This document shows, piece after piece, positions 1 through 8,252 of a DNA stretch of 48,461 nt. How positions within the stretch are numbered: position 1 is the stretch's first letter; every line of letters begins with the position of its first letter. The notes beneath the pieces are model-generated. The model was not told where the DNA came from. It was given only the letters and a program-made list of their open reading frames with translations, and searched no databases. The DNA is from Gemmatimonadota bacterium. GTDB taxonomy: Bacteria > Gemmatimonadota > Gemmatimonadetes > Longimicrobiales > Longimicrobiaceae. The position numbers were made by a program, and so were the translations under genes. The DNA is taken from NCBI GenBank assembly GCA_028287185.1, contig JAQBQD010000178.1, positions 1 to 48,461 on the forward strand, given 5' to 3'.

Positions 1-1602
1 ATGAGGCGCGCGCTTTCCGCCGCGGCGCTGGCGCTGGGGCTCACCGCGCCCGCCGCCGCCGCGCAGGGCACCAGGCCGGACAGCGCCGCGCACCCGGCGC
101 TGCGGGCGCGCACCTCGTACGAGGACCTGCAGATGTTCAGCCAGGTGCTGAACCAGATCCGCGTGAACCACCCGGACTCGGTGGACACGCACGAGATGTT
201 CATGGCGGCCATCCAAGGGATGATCCACGCCGCCGACCCGCACTCGTACGTGATCGCCGCCGCGCGCCTCTCGCCCGAGCGCCAGAAGGACTACGAGGCC
301 GGGCGCCTGGTGCCGGTGCCGGTGGACTTCAGCTTCTTCGGCGGCTCGCCGGTGGTGGCCGCCGTGGCGCCGTCCTCCGAGGCGGCGCGGCTGGACATCC
401 TGCCCGGCGACGAGCTGGTGGAGATGGACGGCCGTCCCGTGCAGGCCGAGAGCCCGCTGGAGCTGGACGTGGCGCTCGCCGGCCCGCGCAACAGCACCGC
501 CCGCCTCACCTTCGAGCGGCGCCGCGCGGACGGCACGCAGGCCCGCCTGGTTCGCGCGGTGAAGCGCGAGCGCGTGGCGGACGAGACGGCGGTGCCGGCG
601 GCGTTCATGCTGGACGCGCGCACCGGCTACGCCCGCATCACCAGCTTCGGCAACGACCGCGTGTCGGACGACCTGCACGCGGCGCTGGGGCGGCTAGAGG
701 CGGCCGGCATGCAGCGCCTGGTGCTGGACCTGCGCGACAACGGCGGCGGCCTGGTGGACGAGGCGGCCAAGGTGGCGGGCGAGTTCCTGCCCGCGGGCGC
801 CGTGGTCTACTCGTCCGAGGGGCGCAAGCCCGAGATGAACGAGACGGCGCACGTGCGGCGCTCGTTCTGGAAGCGCGAGCGTGCGTACCCCATCGTGCTG
901 ATGCAGAACGACGGCACTGCCAGCGCCAGCGAGCTGGTGGCGGGCGCGCTGCAGGACCACGACCGCGCGCTGGTGGTGGGCCGCCCCTCGTTCGGCAAGT
1001 CGCTCATCATGCGCGGCTTTCCGCTCACGGACGGCAGCATGATCGAGCTGGTGGTGGGGCACATGAAGACGCCGTGCGGCCGCGTGATCCAGCGCCAGTA
1101 CCGCAGCATCTCGCGCCGCGACTACTACCGCATGGCGCGCGAGGCCCGCGACACGGTGGGCCGGCCGAGCTGCAGGACGGACGGCGGGCGCACCGTCTAC
1201 GGCGGCGGCGGCATCTACCCCGACGTGCCGTTCGCCGAGCGCCCCTCCGCGCCCGTGTGGCTGGCGCGGCTGGAGGAGGACGCCGTGCCCACTCGCTGGG
1301 CCGGCGGCTACCTGACCGCCAACCCCGCCGCGTTCACCACCCCCGAGGCGCTGGCGCAGAAACCGGAGCTTCCCGCCGCGGCGCTGGCCGACTTCCGCAC
1401 CTTCGCGCGGGCGCAGGGCACGGCGGTGCCCGCGGGCGCGGAGGCCGACGCCGAGCTCCAGCGCACCCTGGTGCGCACCCTCGCCAGCTCCAGGTGGGGC
1501 GCCGCCGGCCTGTACCGCGTGGCCGCCGCGCTGGACCCCGAGGTGGGCGACGCCGTGAAGCAGTTCGACCGCGCCACGCAGATCCTCGGCGCGCAGCGGT
1601 AG
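1..1602 (+). CDS. S41 family (C-terminal processing) serine protease, secreted
   Basis: 533 residues. It starts with a Sec-type signal peptide (basic MRR, Ala/Leu core, cleavage near AAAAQ, residue 22). A PDZ-like region spans about 112-185 and includes LPGDELVEMDG. The S41 domain is about 205-375, with LRDNGGG at 245-250, the nucleophile region TASASE (Ser308 as catalytic candidate) and the general-base lysine in FGKS (Lys333). The Ser/Lys pair and the PDZ placement are as known for CtpA/Prc proteases, which trim or degrade exported proteins. About 150 C-terminal residues follow the protease domain with no recognised fold. The ATG is the first base of the window, so its ribosome binding site and any upstream start cannot be seen, although the signal peptide begins well at this Met. 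Confidence 0.9.
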   Translation: MRRALSAAALALGLTAPAAAAQGTRPDSAAHPALRARTSYEDLQMFSQVLNQIRVNHPDSVDTHEMFMAAIQGMIHAADPHSYVIAAARLSPERQKDYEAGRLVPVPVDFSFFGGSPVVAAVAPSSEAARLDILPGDELVEMDGRPVQAESPLELDVALAGPRNSTARLTFERRRADGTQARLVRAVKRERVADETAVPAAFMLDARTGYARITSFGNDRVSDDLHAALGRLEAAGMQRLVLDLRDNGGGLVDEAAKVAGEFLPAGAVVYSSEGRKPEMNETAHVRRSFWKRERAYPIVLMQNDGTASASELVAGALQDHDRALVVGRPSFGKSLIMRGFPLTDGSMIELVVGHMKTPCGRVIQRQYRSISRRDYYRMAREARDTVGRPSCRTDGGRTVYGGGGIYPDVPFAERPSAPVWLARLEEDAVPTRWAGGYLTANPAAFTTPEALAQKPELPAAALADFRTFARAQGTAVPAGAEADAELQRTLVRTLASSRWGAAGLYRVAAALDPEVGDAVKQFDRATQILGAQR

Positions 1603-1650
1603 GTCCGCCGCTTCCTTCGGCGGAGACGGGATCGATCGACGACAACGACA

Positions 1651-1690
1651 GCGCCCCGTCCGCGGTCCGCGGGCGGGGCGCTTCGTCGTC
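1651..1690 (+). terminator. Hairpin terminator after the S41 protease
   Basis: GCGCCCCG at 1651-1658 pairs perfectly with CGGGGCGC at 1674-1681, with an inner CGCGG/CCGCG pair. It is followed by TTCGTCGTCTT, a poor T tract. It lies between the S41 gene and the converging 118-residue gene and could serve both strands. Confidence 0.6.
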
Positions 1691-1815
1691 TTCTCATCGA
1701 CCGCACCACACTTCGAGCGTCGAGGAACGTCACCGGTCGATCGTCGGCAGTTCATCGACCGAGCCGGTTCCAGCGTCCCATGCGCCGTGTGGACGGCCGC
1801 GGTGCCGGTGAAGGG

Positions 1816-2172
1816 TCAGCGGCGAAGGGTCTGCTTGGGATCGACCGCCAGGATGCGCTTGTAGTCGGCGAGGGTCTGGTCCAGGCGCTGCGCGGTGACC
1901 AGGCAGGCGTCGGTGATGTGGGCGGCCTGCTGCGCCCGGGCTTCGGCCTCGCGCACCAGCACGGCGCGGCGGGCGGCCTCCACCAGCACCGCGCTGTCCG
2001 TGGTGCCAGGAGCCGCCAGCAGCAGCACGCCGAACGACAGCGCCGCCCCCGCCAGCGCGCCCCGCACGAACGCGCGGGTCTTCTCCACCTCCGCGGCGCC
2101 GTCGTAGATGATGACGTGCGCGGCCTTCGTGTGTCCCCTCCACTCCACGTACCGCCTCAGAAGCGCTTCCAT
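1816..2172 (-). CDS. Hypothetical small single-pass membrane protein
   Basis: 118 residues, family not recognised. The ATG at 2172 was chosen because GGAG lies 8 bases upstream on the minus strand and the protein begins MEALLRRYVEWRGHTKAAHV. An N-terminal soluble stretch (1-35) contains YDGAAEVEKTRAF. One hydrophobic segment at about 38-55 (ALAGAALSFGVLLLAAP) looks like a transmembrane helix. The rest is an Ala/Glu/Arg-rich, probably helical or coiled-coil tail ending in DPKQTLRR. It is transcribed divergently from the acid phosphatase and convergently with the S41 gene, so it is a single-gene unit. Coding status rests on the RBS, the TM segment and high GC at third positions; no function is assigned. 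Confidence 0.55.
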   Translation of the reverse strand: MEALLRRYVEWRGHTKAAHVIIYDGAAEVEKTRAFVRGALAGAALSFGVLLLAAPGTTDSAVLVEAARRAVLVREAEARAQQAAHITDACLVTAQRLDQTLADYKRILAVDPKQTLRR

Positions 2173-2510
2173 GGCCTGCTCCGGGTCGGGGTGGACTGCG
2201 GTCCAGCCAGCGCCTGATCCCAACTTCCGTGCCACTTTCCCGCCTGCGGCCGGGCCCTGTTCGCTAACCCTTTCGGCTGGATGGAGATGGGGTGATCCGC
2301 GAGGATCCGCCGCACGCCCACACCAGTATCGGCCCGTGCGTCCCTTTCCGGCAAGGAGTTCGTCGTGACCGCAAACCGCCGGGCAGGCGCCGGCTCCCTC
2401 CCGCCATCGACCGGCGGAGGGCCGGGGCCCTCGCATCGCATTCGCGGAACGCCTATTCTGGTGGCAGCGCCGCCCACCGCGTCCATCCACCGCCAGCCTG
2501 GAGACCCGCC
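2173..2510. other. Intergenic region between divergent genes
   Basis: 338 bases without a convincing gene. It must hold the promoters of the minus-strand membrane protein and the plus-strand acid phosphatase. Near 2397-2425 there is an imperfect hairpin (CCCTCC...GGAGGG arms). No clear -35/-10 pair was identified. Confidence 0.4.
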
Positions 2511-3296
2511 ATGCGAAAGCTCCTTTCCCTCGCGCTGCTCGCCACCGCGCTGTCTCCGGCGGCGTGCGGCGTGGCGCAGACCACCACCTTGCCGGCGCCC
2601 GCTCCGGCCCCGGCGCAGGGCGGGATGATGCAGGCCCCGGCGGCGCAGGCCGCGCGGCTGCCCAACGAGGTGCAGTGGTTCCGCAACTCGGCCGAGCAGC
2701 GCGCCGCGTACCTGCAGGCGTACCGCCTGGCCGGCGACCAGATCCGGCGGATGGCGGCGGGGCAGGCGCCGGGGAGCTGGGCCGTGATCCTGGACGCGGA
2801 CGAGACGGTGCTGGACAACTCGCAGTACCAGAAGGAGCTGGCGCAGGCGGGCACGCAGATGCAGGCCGACACCTGGGCCGCCTGGGTGCGCCGGCAGCAG
2901 GCGCGCGCGCTGCCCGGGGCGCCGGCCTTCACCCGCATGGTGCACGACCTGGGCGGCCGCGTGGCCATCGTCACCAACCGCGACGAGCCGCTGTGCGACG
3001 CCACCCGCGCCAACCTGCGCGCCGTGATGATCGCGGCGGACCTGGTGCTGTGCCGCACGGACCTGAGCACGGGCGACAAGAACCCCCGCTTCCGCGCGGT
3101 GGAGGCGGGCACGGCGGCGCCCGGGATCCCCGCCGTGCACGTGCTGATGTGGGTGGGCGACAACATCAACGACTTCCCGGCACAGTCGCAGGCCATCCGC
3201 AGCGGAAGCGACGAGGCGTTCGACCGCTTCGGGCGCTCGTTCATCGTGCTTCCCAATCCCATGTACGGCTCCTGGGCGGCCAACCCGCCCAACTGA
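2511..3296 (+). CDS. HAD-superfamily acid phosphatase, e(P4)/class B-like, secreted
   Basis: 261 residues. The ATG at 2511 is preceded by GGAG nine bases upstream and opens a signal peptide (MRKLLSLALLATALSPAAC). Cys19 could be a lipid-attachment site, but the lipobox PAAC is not ideal. HAD motif I is LDADET (nucleophile Asp95, acid/base Asp97), the motif II region is VAIVTNRDE (151-159), and motif IV is GDNINDF (216-222). This arrangement matches the HAD subfamily IIIB acid phosphatases such as H. influenzae lipoprotein e(P4), which dephosphorylate nucleotides and other phosphomonoesters outside the cytoplasm with Mg2+. The expected role is phosphate or nucleoside scavenging. It is monocistronic: 196 bases separate it from the next gene. 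Confidence 0.9.
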   Translation: MRKLLSLALLATALSPAACGVAQTTTLPAPAPAPAQGGMMQAPAAQAARLPNEVQWFRNSAEQRAAYLQAYRLAGDQIRRMAAGQAPGSWAVILDADETVLDNSQYQKELAQAGTQMQADTWAAWVRRQQARALPGAPAFTRMVHDLGGRVAIVTNRDEPLCDATRANLRAVMIAADLVLCRTDLSTGDKNPRFRAVEAGTAAPGIPAVHVLMWVGDNINDFPAQSQAIRSGSDEAFDRFGRSFIVLPNPMYGSWAANPPN

Positions 3297-3492
3297 GACG
3301 CCACTCGACATCCCGACCTGCGCCGCCTTCCGCTCTCCCACGGGTGGCGGCGCGTCCTGCCCGGGCGCGGGCTGATCGGGTGAGCGACGACCTCCTGCGC
3401 GCCGCGGAGGAGAAAGCCGCGCGCAGCCGGATACGCCCGTCGACGTCGTTCGACCGCCTTCGGCGCAATCCTTGCCCTCGCCCCGACTCCCG

Positions 3493-4257
3493 ATGAAACC
3501 GACCGTTCCGCACCTCGCCGCCCTCGCGCTGGGCCTCGCCGCCCTGGCCGCCTGCACGCAGGTGCCGCCGGCCCTCACGCCGCCCGTGGCCGATCCGCCG
3601 CTGCAGGCCGTGGTGTCCATCACCGAAGGGTGGGACGGCGTGCAGGCCACAGTGCAGCGCTACGAGCGCAAGGGAGCGTACTCGCCGTGGCAGGCCGTGG
3701 GCCAGCCGATGCGGGCCGTCGTGGGGCGCTCGGGGCTGGGCTGGGGCGAGGGGCTGTACGAGGCACCCGGCGGCACGGGCCCGGTGAAGCGCGAGGGCGA
3801 CGGACGCGCGCCGGCCGGCGTGTTCCGCCTGGGCACCGCCTTCGGATACCTGCCGGCGGACTCGCTGCCCTGGATCCGCATCGCCTACCGCCAGTCCACG
3901 GCGGAGAGCCAGTGCGTGGACGATCCCGCCTCGCGCGCCTACAACTCGCTGGTGGACCTGCGCAACGTGGCGCGGCCCGACTGGACGAGCCACGAGGAGA
4001 TGCTGCGGCCGGACTCGCTGTATCGCCTGGGCGTCTTCGTGGACCACAACGTGCGCCCTGCGAGCGCCGGCCGCGGCTCGTGCATCTTCCTGCACGTCTG
4101 GGCGGGTCCCACGGTGGGCACGTCGGGGTGCACGGCGTTCGCGCCGGCGGCGCTGGAGGAGGTGGTGCGCTGGCTGGACCCCACCCGGCGCGCGGTGCTG
4201 GTGCAGCTTCCCCGCGCTGAGTACGACCGGATGCGACAGGCGTGGTCGCTGCCGTGA
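3493..4257 (+). CDS. L,D-transpeptidase (YkuD-fold) lipoprotein
   Basis: 254 residues. The ATG at 3493 was chosen because it opens a lipoprotein signal with a canonical LAAC lipobox (Cys21). A TTG 21 bases upstream is in frame but adds only a short leader. The catalytic region reads HVWAGPTVGTSGCTAF, with His201 and Cys213 in the spacing of the YkuD/YafK H...(S/T)xGC signature. This Cys attacks the meso-DAP acyl donor in 3-3 peptidoglycan cross-linking or protein anchoring. The upstream part (about 60-150) carries the beta-rich LDT scaffold. The stop overlaps the start of the next gene as GTGA, which indicates translational coupling to a serine hydrolase, and both are likely envelope enzymes. 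No SD sequence is obvious. Confidence 0.85.
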   Translation: MKPTVPHLAALALGLAALAACTQVPPALTPPVADPPLQAVVSITEGWDGVQATVQRYERKGAYSPWQAVGQPMRAVVGRSGLGWGEGLYEAPGGTGPVKREGDGRAPAGVFRLGTAFGYLPADSLPWIRIAYRQSTAESQCVDDPASRAYNSLVDLRNVARPDWTSHEEMLRPDSLYRLGVFVDHNVRPASAGRGSCIFLHVWAGPTVGTSGCTAFAPAALEEVVRWLDPTRRAVLVQLPRAEYDRMRQAWSLP

Positions 4258-5537
4258 CGGCGAGCCGGCGGCGCAGGCCCTGGGTGCGCGGGATGGCGGC
4301 GCTGCTCGTGGTGTGCTTCGCCGCGCTGGCGCTCGTCCGCCCGTACCTGTGGCAGTGGTCGTCGGACGTGCCGCGGGTGCGCGTGCTGCACTGGGGCGAG
4401 ATGCTGGGGCGGGTGACGGGGCTTTCCGACCGCTTCCTGCCCGCCGCCCTGGTGGACTCGGCCGAGGCCATCGTGACGGCCGAGGTGCGGCGCGGCGCCT
4501 TTCCCGGCGCCACCCTGGCCGCGGGGCGGCTGGACCACGCGGTGCTGGAGTCCGGCATCGGCCGCATCGGCTGGGGAAAGGACGCGCTGCTGGCCGACGC
4601 GGACGAGACGCTGTACGACCTGGCCTCGCTCACCAAGGTGGTGGCCACCACCGCCGCCGTGATGGCGCTGGTGGACGACGGGCGGATGCGGCTGGACGAT
4701 CCGGTCTCGCGCTATCTGCCCACCTTCACCGGGCAGGGGCGCGAGAAGGTCACCATCCGCCACCTGCTGACGCACACCTCGGGGATGTCGCCCGGCGCCG
4801 TGGTGCGCGGCGACACGCCCGGCGAGCGCCTGCGCTGGTGGATCGCCAACGCGCGCATCTACGACCCGCCGGGAACGAAGGTCGTGTACTCGGACGGCGG
4901 CTTCATGGTGCTGGGGGTGGCGGTGGCCGCGGCGGCGGGGATGTCCGAGGGCGCCTACCTGAAGCGGCGGGTGTACGGCCCGCTGGGGATGGAGCACACG
5001 CGCTTCGAGCCGGGCAAGGCGTGCAAGGAGTGCGCGCCGACGCTGTCGCTCAAGGACGGCACGCCCTTCCGCGGCGAGACCAACGACCCCCTGTCGCGCA
5101 AGTTCGGCGGCCGCACGGGCAACGCGGGCCTGTTCAGCACCGCGCACGACGTGGGGCGCTTCGCTGCGATGATCGCCAACGGCGGCGAGCTGGACGGCGT
5201 GCGCGTGCTGAAGGCCGCCACCGTCCGCGAGTTCACGCGCGCGCAGCCGGGGGCGGGCACGCGGGCCCTGGGATGGGAGATGTTCTGCCGCGAAGGCACG
5301 GTGCCCGATGCCAAGGGCTGCAAGACGCCCTACGCGTACGGCCACACGGGCTTCACGGGCACCTCGCTCTGGATCGACGTGCGCCGCGGGGTGTGGGTGG
5401 CGCTGCTCACCAACCGCACCTTCAACCCGCGCGCCTCCAACCACCTGCAGGCCGTGCGGCGCCGTATCTTCAACGTGCTGACCGCCACGCCGCCGCTGCC
5501 CTCCGAGGCGCGCGACACGGTGGAGACGGCGCGCTGA
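4254..5537 (+). CDS. Serine hydrolase, class C beta-lactamase / penicillin-binding fold, membrane-anchored
   Basis: 427 residues from the GTG that overlaps the upstream stop (GTGA). An in-frame GTG at 4242 would add four residues. A basic N-terminus (RRRRPW) is followed by one hydrophobic segment with no clear cleavage site, so it is probably a signal anchor facing the periplasm. The SxxK nucleophile is SLTK (Ser125/Lys128), the YxN-equivalent motif is YSD, and the third box is GHTGFTGTS near the C-terminus. These are the Pfam Beta-lactamase (PF00144) landmarks shared by AmpC, esterases and D-aminopeptidases. Four Cys residues around CKECAPT and CREGT...KGCKT may form disulfides. With the coupled L,D-transpeptidase, a cell-wall peptide substrate is more likely than antibiotic resistance. 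Confidence 0.85.
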   Translation: MTASRRRRPWVRGMAALLVVCFAALALVRPYLWQWSSDVPRVRVLHWGEMLGRVTGLSDRFLPAALVDSAEAIVTAEVRRGAFPGATLAAGRLDHAVLESGIGRIGWGKDALLADADETLYDLASLTKVVATTAAVMALVDDGRMRLDDPVSRYLPTFTGQGREKVTIRHLLTHTSGMSPGAVVRGDTPGERLRWWIANARIYDPPGTKVVYSDGGFMVLGVAVAAAAGMSEGAYLKRRVYGPLGMEHTRFEPGKACKECAPTLSLKDGTPFRGETNDPLSRKFGGRTGNAGLFSTAHDVGRFAAMIANGGELDGVRVLKAATVREFTRAQPGAGTRALGWEMFCREGTVPDAKGCKTPYAYGHTGFTGTSLWIDVRRGVWVALLTNRTFNPRASNHLQAVRRRIFNVLTATPPLPSEARDTVETAR

Positions 5538-5675
5538 GCCGCGGGGGAGCGGACTTCGGCAGGCGCGGGGACGGGGATGCACCTTTTCGCGCGCCGCCGT
5601 GTACGACGTTGCAGCCGCACCCCGTCCGACGCCTTCTTCGCGCCGCGGCAGGGGCCTTGCGGTAGCGTTCACGGG

Positions 5676-5697
5676 GCCCATATTGGGTTCAATGGGC
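5676..5697. promoter_or_regulatory. Inverted repeat upstream of the LTxxQ gene
   Basis: GCCCAT (5676-5681) and ATGGGC (5692-5697) are perfect inverse complements, and CCCATATTGGG inside them is also a palindrome. They sit in a locally AT-richer patch 67 bases before the start of the next gene. A repressor or activator site is possible; the assignment is tentative. Confidence 0.3.
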
Positions 5698-5763
5698 GCG
5701 TCCCCGCACGGGGCACGCGCCCGCACGAGCCAGACGCACGCATCTCCACGACGGATCCCTACC

Positions 5764-6267
5764 ATGCCTATCCAGTCGAGCTTCCGGCGCGCCCTGCGCG
5801 GCGCGGTTCGATCGACGTTCGCCGCCGGCGCCGTGGTGCTGCTCACGGCCGCCCGCAGCGCACCCGCCCGTCCGCACGTTCCCGCGACGGCGCTGGAGCT
5901 GCCGGCCGTGGTCGCCGAGGACCCGACGGGCACCGGGTGGCCCACCGCGCTGCTGAACGGCATCGCGCTGACCCCCGCGCAGCGCCAGCGCCTGGAGGTC
6001 ATCCGCGCGGCGTACGCGGGCAAGGTGTCGTTCGAGCAGCCGGCGGCGGGTGATGCGCAGACCATCTCGTGGGCGGCGCGCCTGCAGCTTCGCCTGGACC
6101 AGCGCAACGCCATCCGCGCGGTGCTCTCGCCCCAGCAGCGCACGATCTTCGACGCCAACGCCGAGCGCGTGCGCGACCGGGTGCGCATCCGCACCGACGA
6201 AGTGGAGAAGGAGCGCCCCTCGCGCTTCATGCGCCTGCTCCGCATGCTCCGGTTCAGCCTCGGCTGA
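5764..6267 (+). CDS. Periplasmic LTxxQ-motif (Spy/CpxP-like) protein
   Basis: 167 residues. The ATG at 5764 opens a signal peptide (MPIQSSFRRALRGAVRS, then an Ala/Leu core ending near ARSAPA). Two copies of an LTxxQ-type motif are visible: LTPAQRQRLEVIRAAYAGK at about 70-88 and LSPQQRTIFDANAERVRD at about 122-139, separated by a helical stretch. That spacing is typical of Spy/CpxP-like periplasmic helical chaperones and sensors that respond to envelope stress or metals. The C-terminus is strongly basic (RPSRFMRLLRMLRFSLG). It is a single-gene unit with a palindrome upstream and a perfect hairpin downstream. The family call rests on the two motifs and length only. Confidence 0.65.
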   Translation: MPIQSSFRRALRGAVRSTFAAGAVVLLTAARSAPARPHVPATALELPAVVAEDPTGTGWPTALLNGIALTPAQRQRLEVIRAAYAGKVSFEQPAAGDAQTISWAARLQLRLDQRNAIRAVLSPQQRTIFDANAERVRDRVRIRTDEVEKERPSRFMRLLRMLRFSLG

Positions 6268-6303
6268 CGCCGCGCGCCTCCAGCCGCACCGCCCGAACGA
6301 ACG

Positions 6304-6347
6304 GATCAGCTCCGCCACACGCACCCTGTGGCGGAGCTGATCGTTTC
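6304..6347. terminator. Perfect 16-bp hairpin between convergent genes
   Basis: GATCAGCTCCGCCACA (6304-6319) pairs without mismatch with its complement at 6327-6342 across a 7-base loop, followed by GTTTCC. It sits 37 bases after the LTxxQ gene stop and 59 bases before the stop of the convergent gene, so it can terminate both. Confidence 0.8.
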
Positions 6348-6405
6348 CGGCATCATCTCTCGAATTTGGACTCTCCGACCTGACCTCCACCGTCTGGCCG
6401 GCATT

Positions 6406-7446
6406 TCAGGCCGTTGTCCCGTCGCCACCGAACCACGGGCCGGCAAGCTCGATCTCCAGCAGCTCGGACGGCGTGCCGGGCTCGTCTCGGTCGATGACGG
6501 CCAGCAGGCGCCCGGGATGCGCGGCATCGGGGCAGATGCCCTCCACCTTCCCGCCATACCGGGAACCATCCGCGGATTCGATGATCGCCAGCCGCACGCC
6601 GCCGTCCGCGCCGATCACGCCCAGCGCGGAGCCCGCCACCGGTCCGTCGCGCACTGCGTCGGGCGAGTCCTCCGCCGTCGCGGCGAAGAGCACGGCACCC
6701 CTCGCGGCCGCCGCATCCGTGAACGTCAGCCGGCACCCATCCACGGTCCCCAGGTCGTAGCCGGTGACGGCGTGGATTCGCGGAACGGGGTGTCGTTCCG
6801 GGTCGATGAGATGCTCGCGAAGCCCGGCCCACTCCACGTCGCACGTCGCGTCCACGGGACGGAGGCCGGCCGCCGGCGCGCCGTTGCCGCGGTTGAAGAG
6901 GCGCACGGTGCTGCCGACGAGGGTGGCGCCCTCCACGTTCAGCTCGCTGCCCGCGAACGCCGTCTCCGCCCGCAGCGCGGCGTACAAGGCGGACGCGTTC
7001 ACCAGCGCCGGCTGCGGGTGCGGGGATTCGCAGTCGCGGACGAGCAGGATGCGCTCGCGCGCGGGCAGCGAGCCGGAGCCGAAGGCCAGCACCATGGGCC
7101 GCCCGTCCACGTCCGGCGCCACCGTCGCGGCCTCCAGGTCCAGCTTCCGATGCTTGTTGCCGCGCCCGTCGTCGAACTGCCGCCGCCCGTCCACGCCCGC
7201 GGGCAGCGTGAGGGACGAGACGGCGAGCGTATCCCGCTGGATGATCGCGACGAAGCTGGCATCGTCCTGCACCACCATCAGCCGTCCGCCCACGCGCACG
7301 ATGCCGGAGGCCGAGCGCACGTGCGCCGGCCGGTCCAGCGCGGGGTCGGCGCCATCCGCGTAGAGCAGCGGCGTGGAGCGGACGACCCGGGCGCGCAGGC
7401 GGGGGTCGCGCGTGGCGCGGCGGAGGTCGGGCCGGGTGAAGTCCAT
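6406..7446 (-). CDS. Uncharacterised protein, probable beta-propeller-like
   Basis: 346 residues from ATG 7446 (MDFTRPDLRRATRDPRL). The frame stays open upstream to 7602, but that extension is Pro/Arg-rich and overlaps a palindromic element, so it was left out. No signal peptide is present. Short blade-like repeats recur, with alternating hydrophobic strands and Asp/Gly turns (SASGIVRVGGRLMVVQDD, LFNRGNGAPAAGLRPVDA, GADGGVRLAIIESADGS, GRLLAVIDRDEPGTPSELL). This resembles the phytase-like or DUF6929-type beta-propeller families, but no diagnostic catalytic motif was found. It lies downstream of the MarR regulator on the same strand, 267 bases away, so operon membership is doubtful. Function unknown. 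Confidence 0.65.
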   Translation of the reverse strand: MDFTRPDLRRATRDPRLRARVVRSTPLLYADGADPALDRPAHVRSASGIVRVGGRLMVVQDDASFVAIIQRDTLAVSSLTLPAGVDGRRQFDDGRGNKHRKLDLEAATVAPDVDGRPMVLAFGSGSLPARERILLVRDCESPHPQPALVNASALYAALRAETAFAGSELNVEGATLVGSTVRLFNRGNGAPAAGLRPVDATCDVEWAGLREHLIDPERHPVPRIHAVTGYDLGTVDGCRLTFTDAAAARGAVLFAATAEDSPDAVRDGPVAGSALGVIGADGGVRLAIIESADGSRYGGKVEGICPDAAHPGRLLAVIDRDEPGTPSELLEIELAGPWFGGDGTTA

Positions 7447-7537
7447 CGGGGCGTCGAAGGGTGGAGGTGGCCGGCGGAGACGCGTGGAACTGGGGTGACG
7501 TCCGAGGCGGACGGGCGGACCAATCCGCGGCTCCGCG

Positions 7538-7614
7538 GCAACAACCACGCGGAGCCTCCCTTCGGAGGCTGGGCTGGCGCGGAGGCTGGTTCCTCGCGGC
7601 ACCCACGTTGTTGC
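7538..7614. repeat. Nested palindromic element (possible REP-like unit)
   Basis: GCAACAAC (7538-7545) is the inverse complement of GTTGTTGC (7607-7614). A perfect 7-bp hairpin, AGCCTCC/GGAGGCT with a CTTC loop (7553-7570), lies inside. The nesting could form a cruciform or act as the terminator of the MarR gene on the minus strand. Confidence 0.4.
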
Positions 7615-7713
7615 GGCGCGGCGCGGCGAGGGGCTGGGGCGGGGCGATCTCCGCTGTGGGAAGCGCGATGAGTTGAGGGCGTGGTCGCGGTCGATCCAGA
7701 ATCCCCAACCGCG

Positions 7714-8172
7714 TCAGCCCCGGAGCACTCTCTCCAGCACTGCGGTCGCCGACCGGACGGCGTCCATCTCGTCGTCCGTCAGGCCGGCGAGCTTTGCGGC
7801 GAGGGCGGCGATGCGGCGGGCGCGGCCTTCACGGAGCACTTGGACGCCGGTGTCGGTGGCGCGCACCCGGACTCGGCGGGCGTCGCGGGGGTCGCGCTCG
7901 CGCAGGGCCAGGCCGCCACGCTCCAGGTTGTCCACGATGCGTGTCATGCTGGGGGCGCGCACCTGCTCGGCCCCGGCCAGCTCGCCGATGGTGCGCGCGC
8001 CGCCGAACACCAGCACCGACAGCGCGGACAGGTGCGGCGCGGTGACCCCGGACGCGTCGTCCTCGCGGCGGACGGCGCGCAGCAGGTGGATGGCGAGAGA
8101 GTGCAGCCGGTCGGCCGCTTCCTCCGTCGGCGCGCCGGCGGGCGATGCGGCGCTTGCGCTGGGCTTCTCCAT
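7714..8172 (-). CDS. MarR-family transcriptional regulator
   Basis: 152 residues, the usual MarR length. Helices 1-2 cover LHSLAIHLLRAVRRED. The winged helix-turn-helix runs about 48-105: LSALSVLVFGGARTIGELAGAEQVRAPSMTRIVDNLERGGLALRERDPRDARRVRVRATD, given here only to point at the recognition helix RAPSMTRIVDNLE and the wing DPRDARRVRV. The C-terminal dimerisation helices end in VLERVLRG. MarR dimers repress promoters and release DNA on binding phenolics, oxidants or drugs. The start codon lies 15 bases from a 5-3-5 inverted repeat, so autorepression and control of the divergent ankyrin/GNAT/PBP4 operon are likely. No SD is visible, so a very short or leaderless transcript is possible. Confidence 0.9.
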   Translation of the reverse strand: MEKPSASAASPAGAPTEEAADRLHSLAIHLLRAVRREDDASGVTAPHLSALSVLVFGGARTIGELAGAEQVRAPSMTRIVDNLERGGLALRERDPRDARRVRVRATDTGVQVLREGRARRIAALAAKLAGLTDDEMDAVRSATAVLERVLRG

Positions 8173-8187
8173 GGACGTACAATCTAC

Positions 8188-8200
8188 TTAGCAAGGCTAA
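8188..8200. promoter_or_regulatory. Probable MarR operator in divergent promoter region
   Basis: TTAGC-AAG-GCTAA is a perfect 5-bp inverted repeat, extendable to 7 bp with one mismatch, in an AT-rich patch between the MarR gene and the plus-strand ankyrin operon. On the minus strand it overlaps a plausible promoter spacer (TGGATT, 16 bases, TAGATT). This is the standard position for an autoregulated MarR site. Confidence 0.6.
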
Positions 8201-8252
8201 ATAATCCAGGACGTTGCGCCCTCTCTTTCCAACCCGCCGCCCGGAGCGCATC

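Noticed and set aside
4254..5537. Beta-lactamase resistance gene
   Set aside because: The SxxK-YSD-HTG set is general for the serine hydrolase superfamily; membrane anchoring and coupling to an L,D-transpeptidase argue for a cell-wall role.
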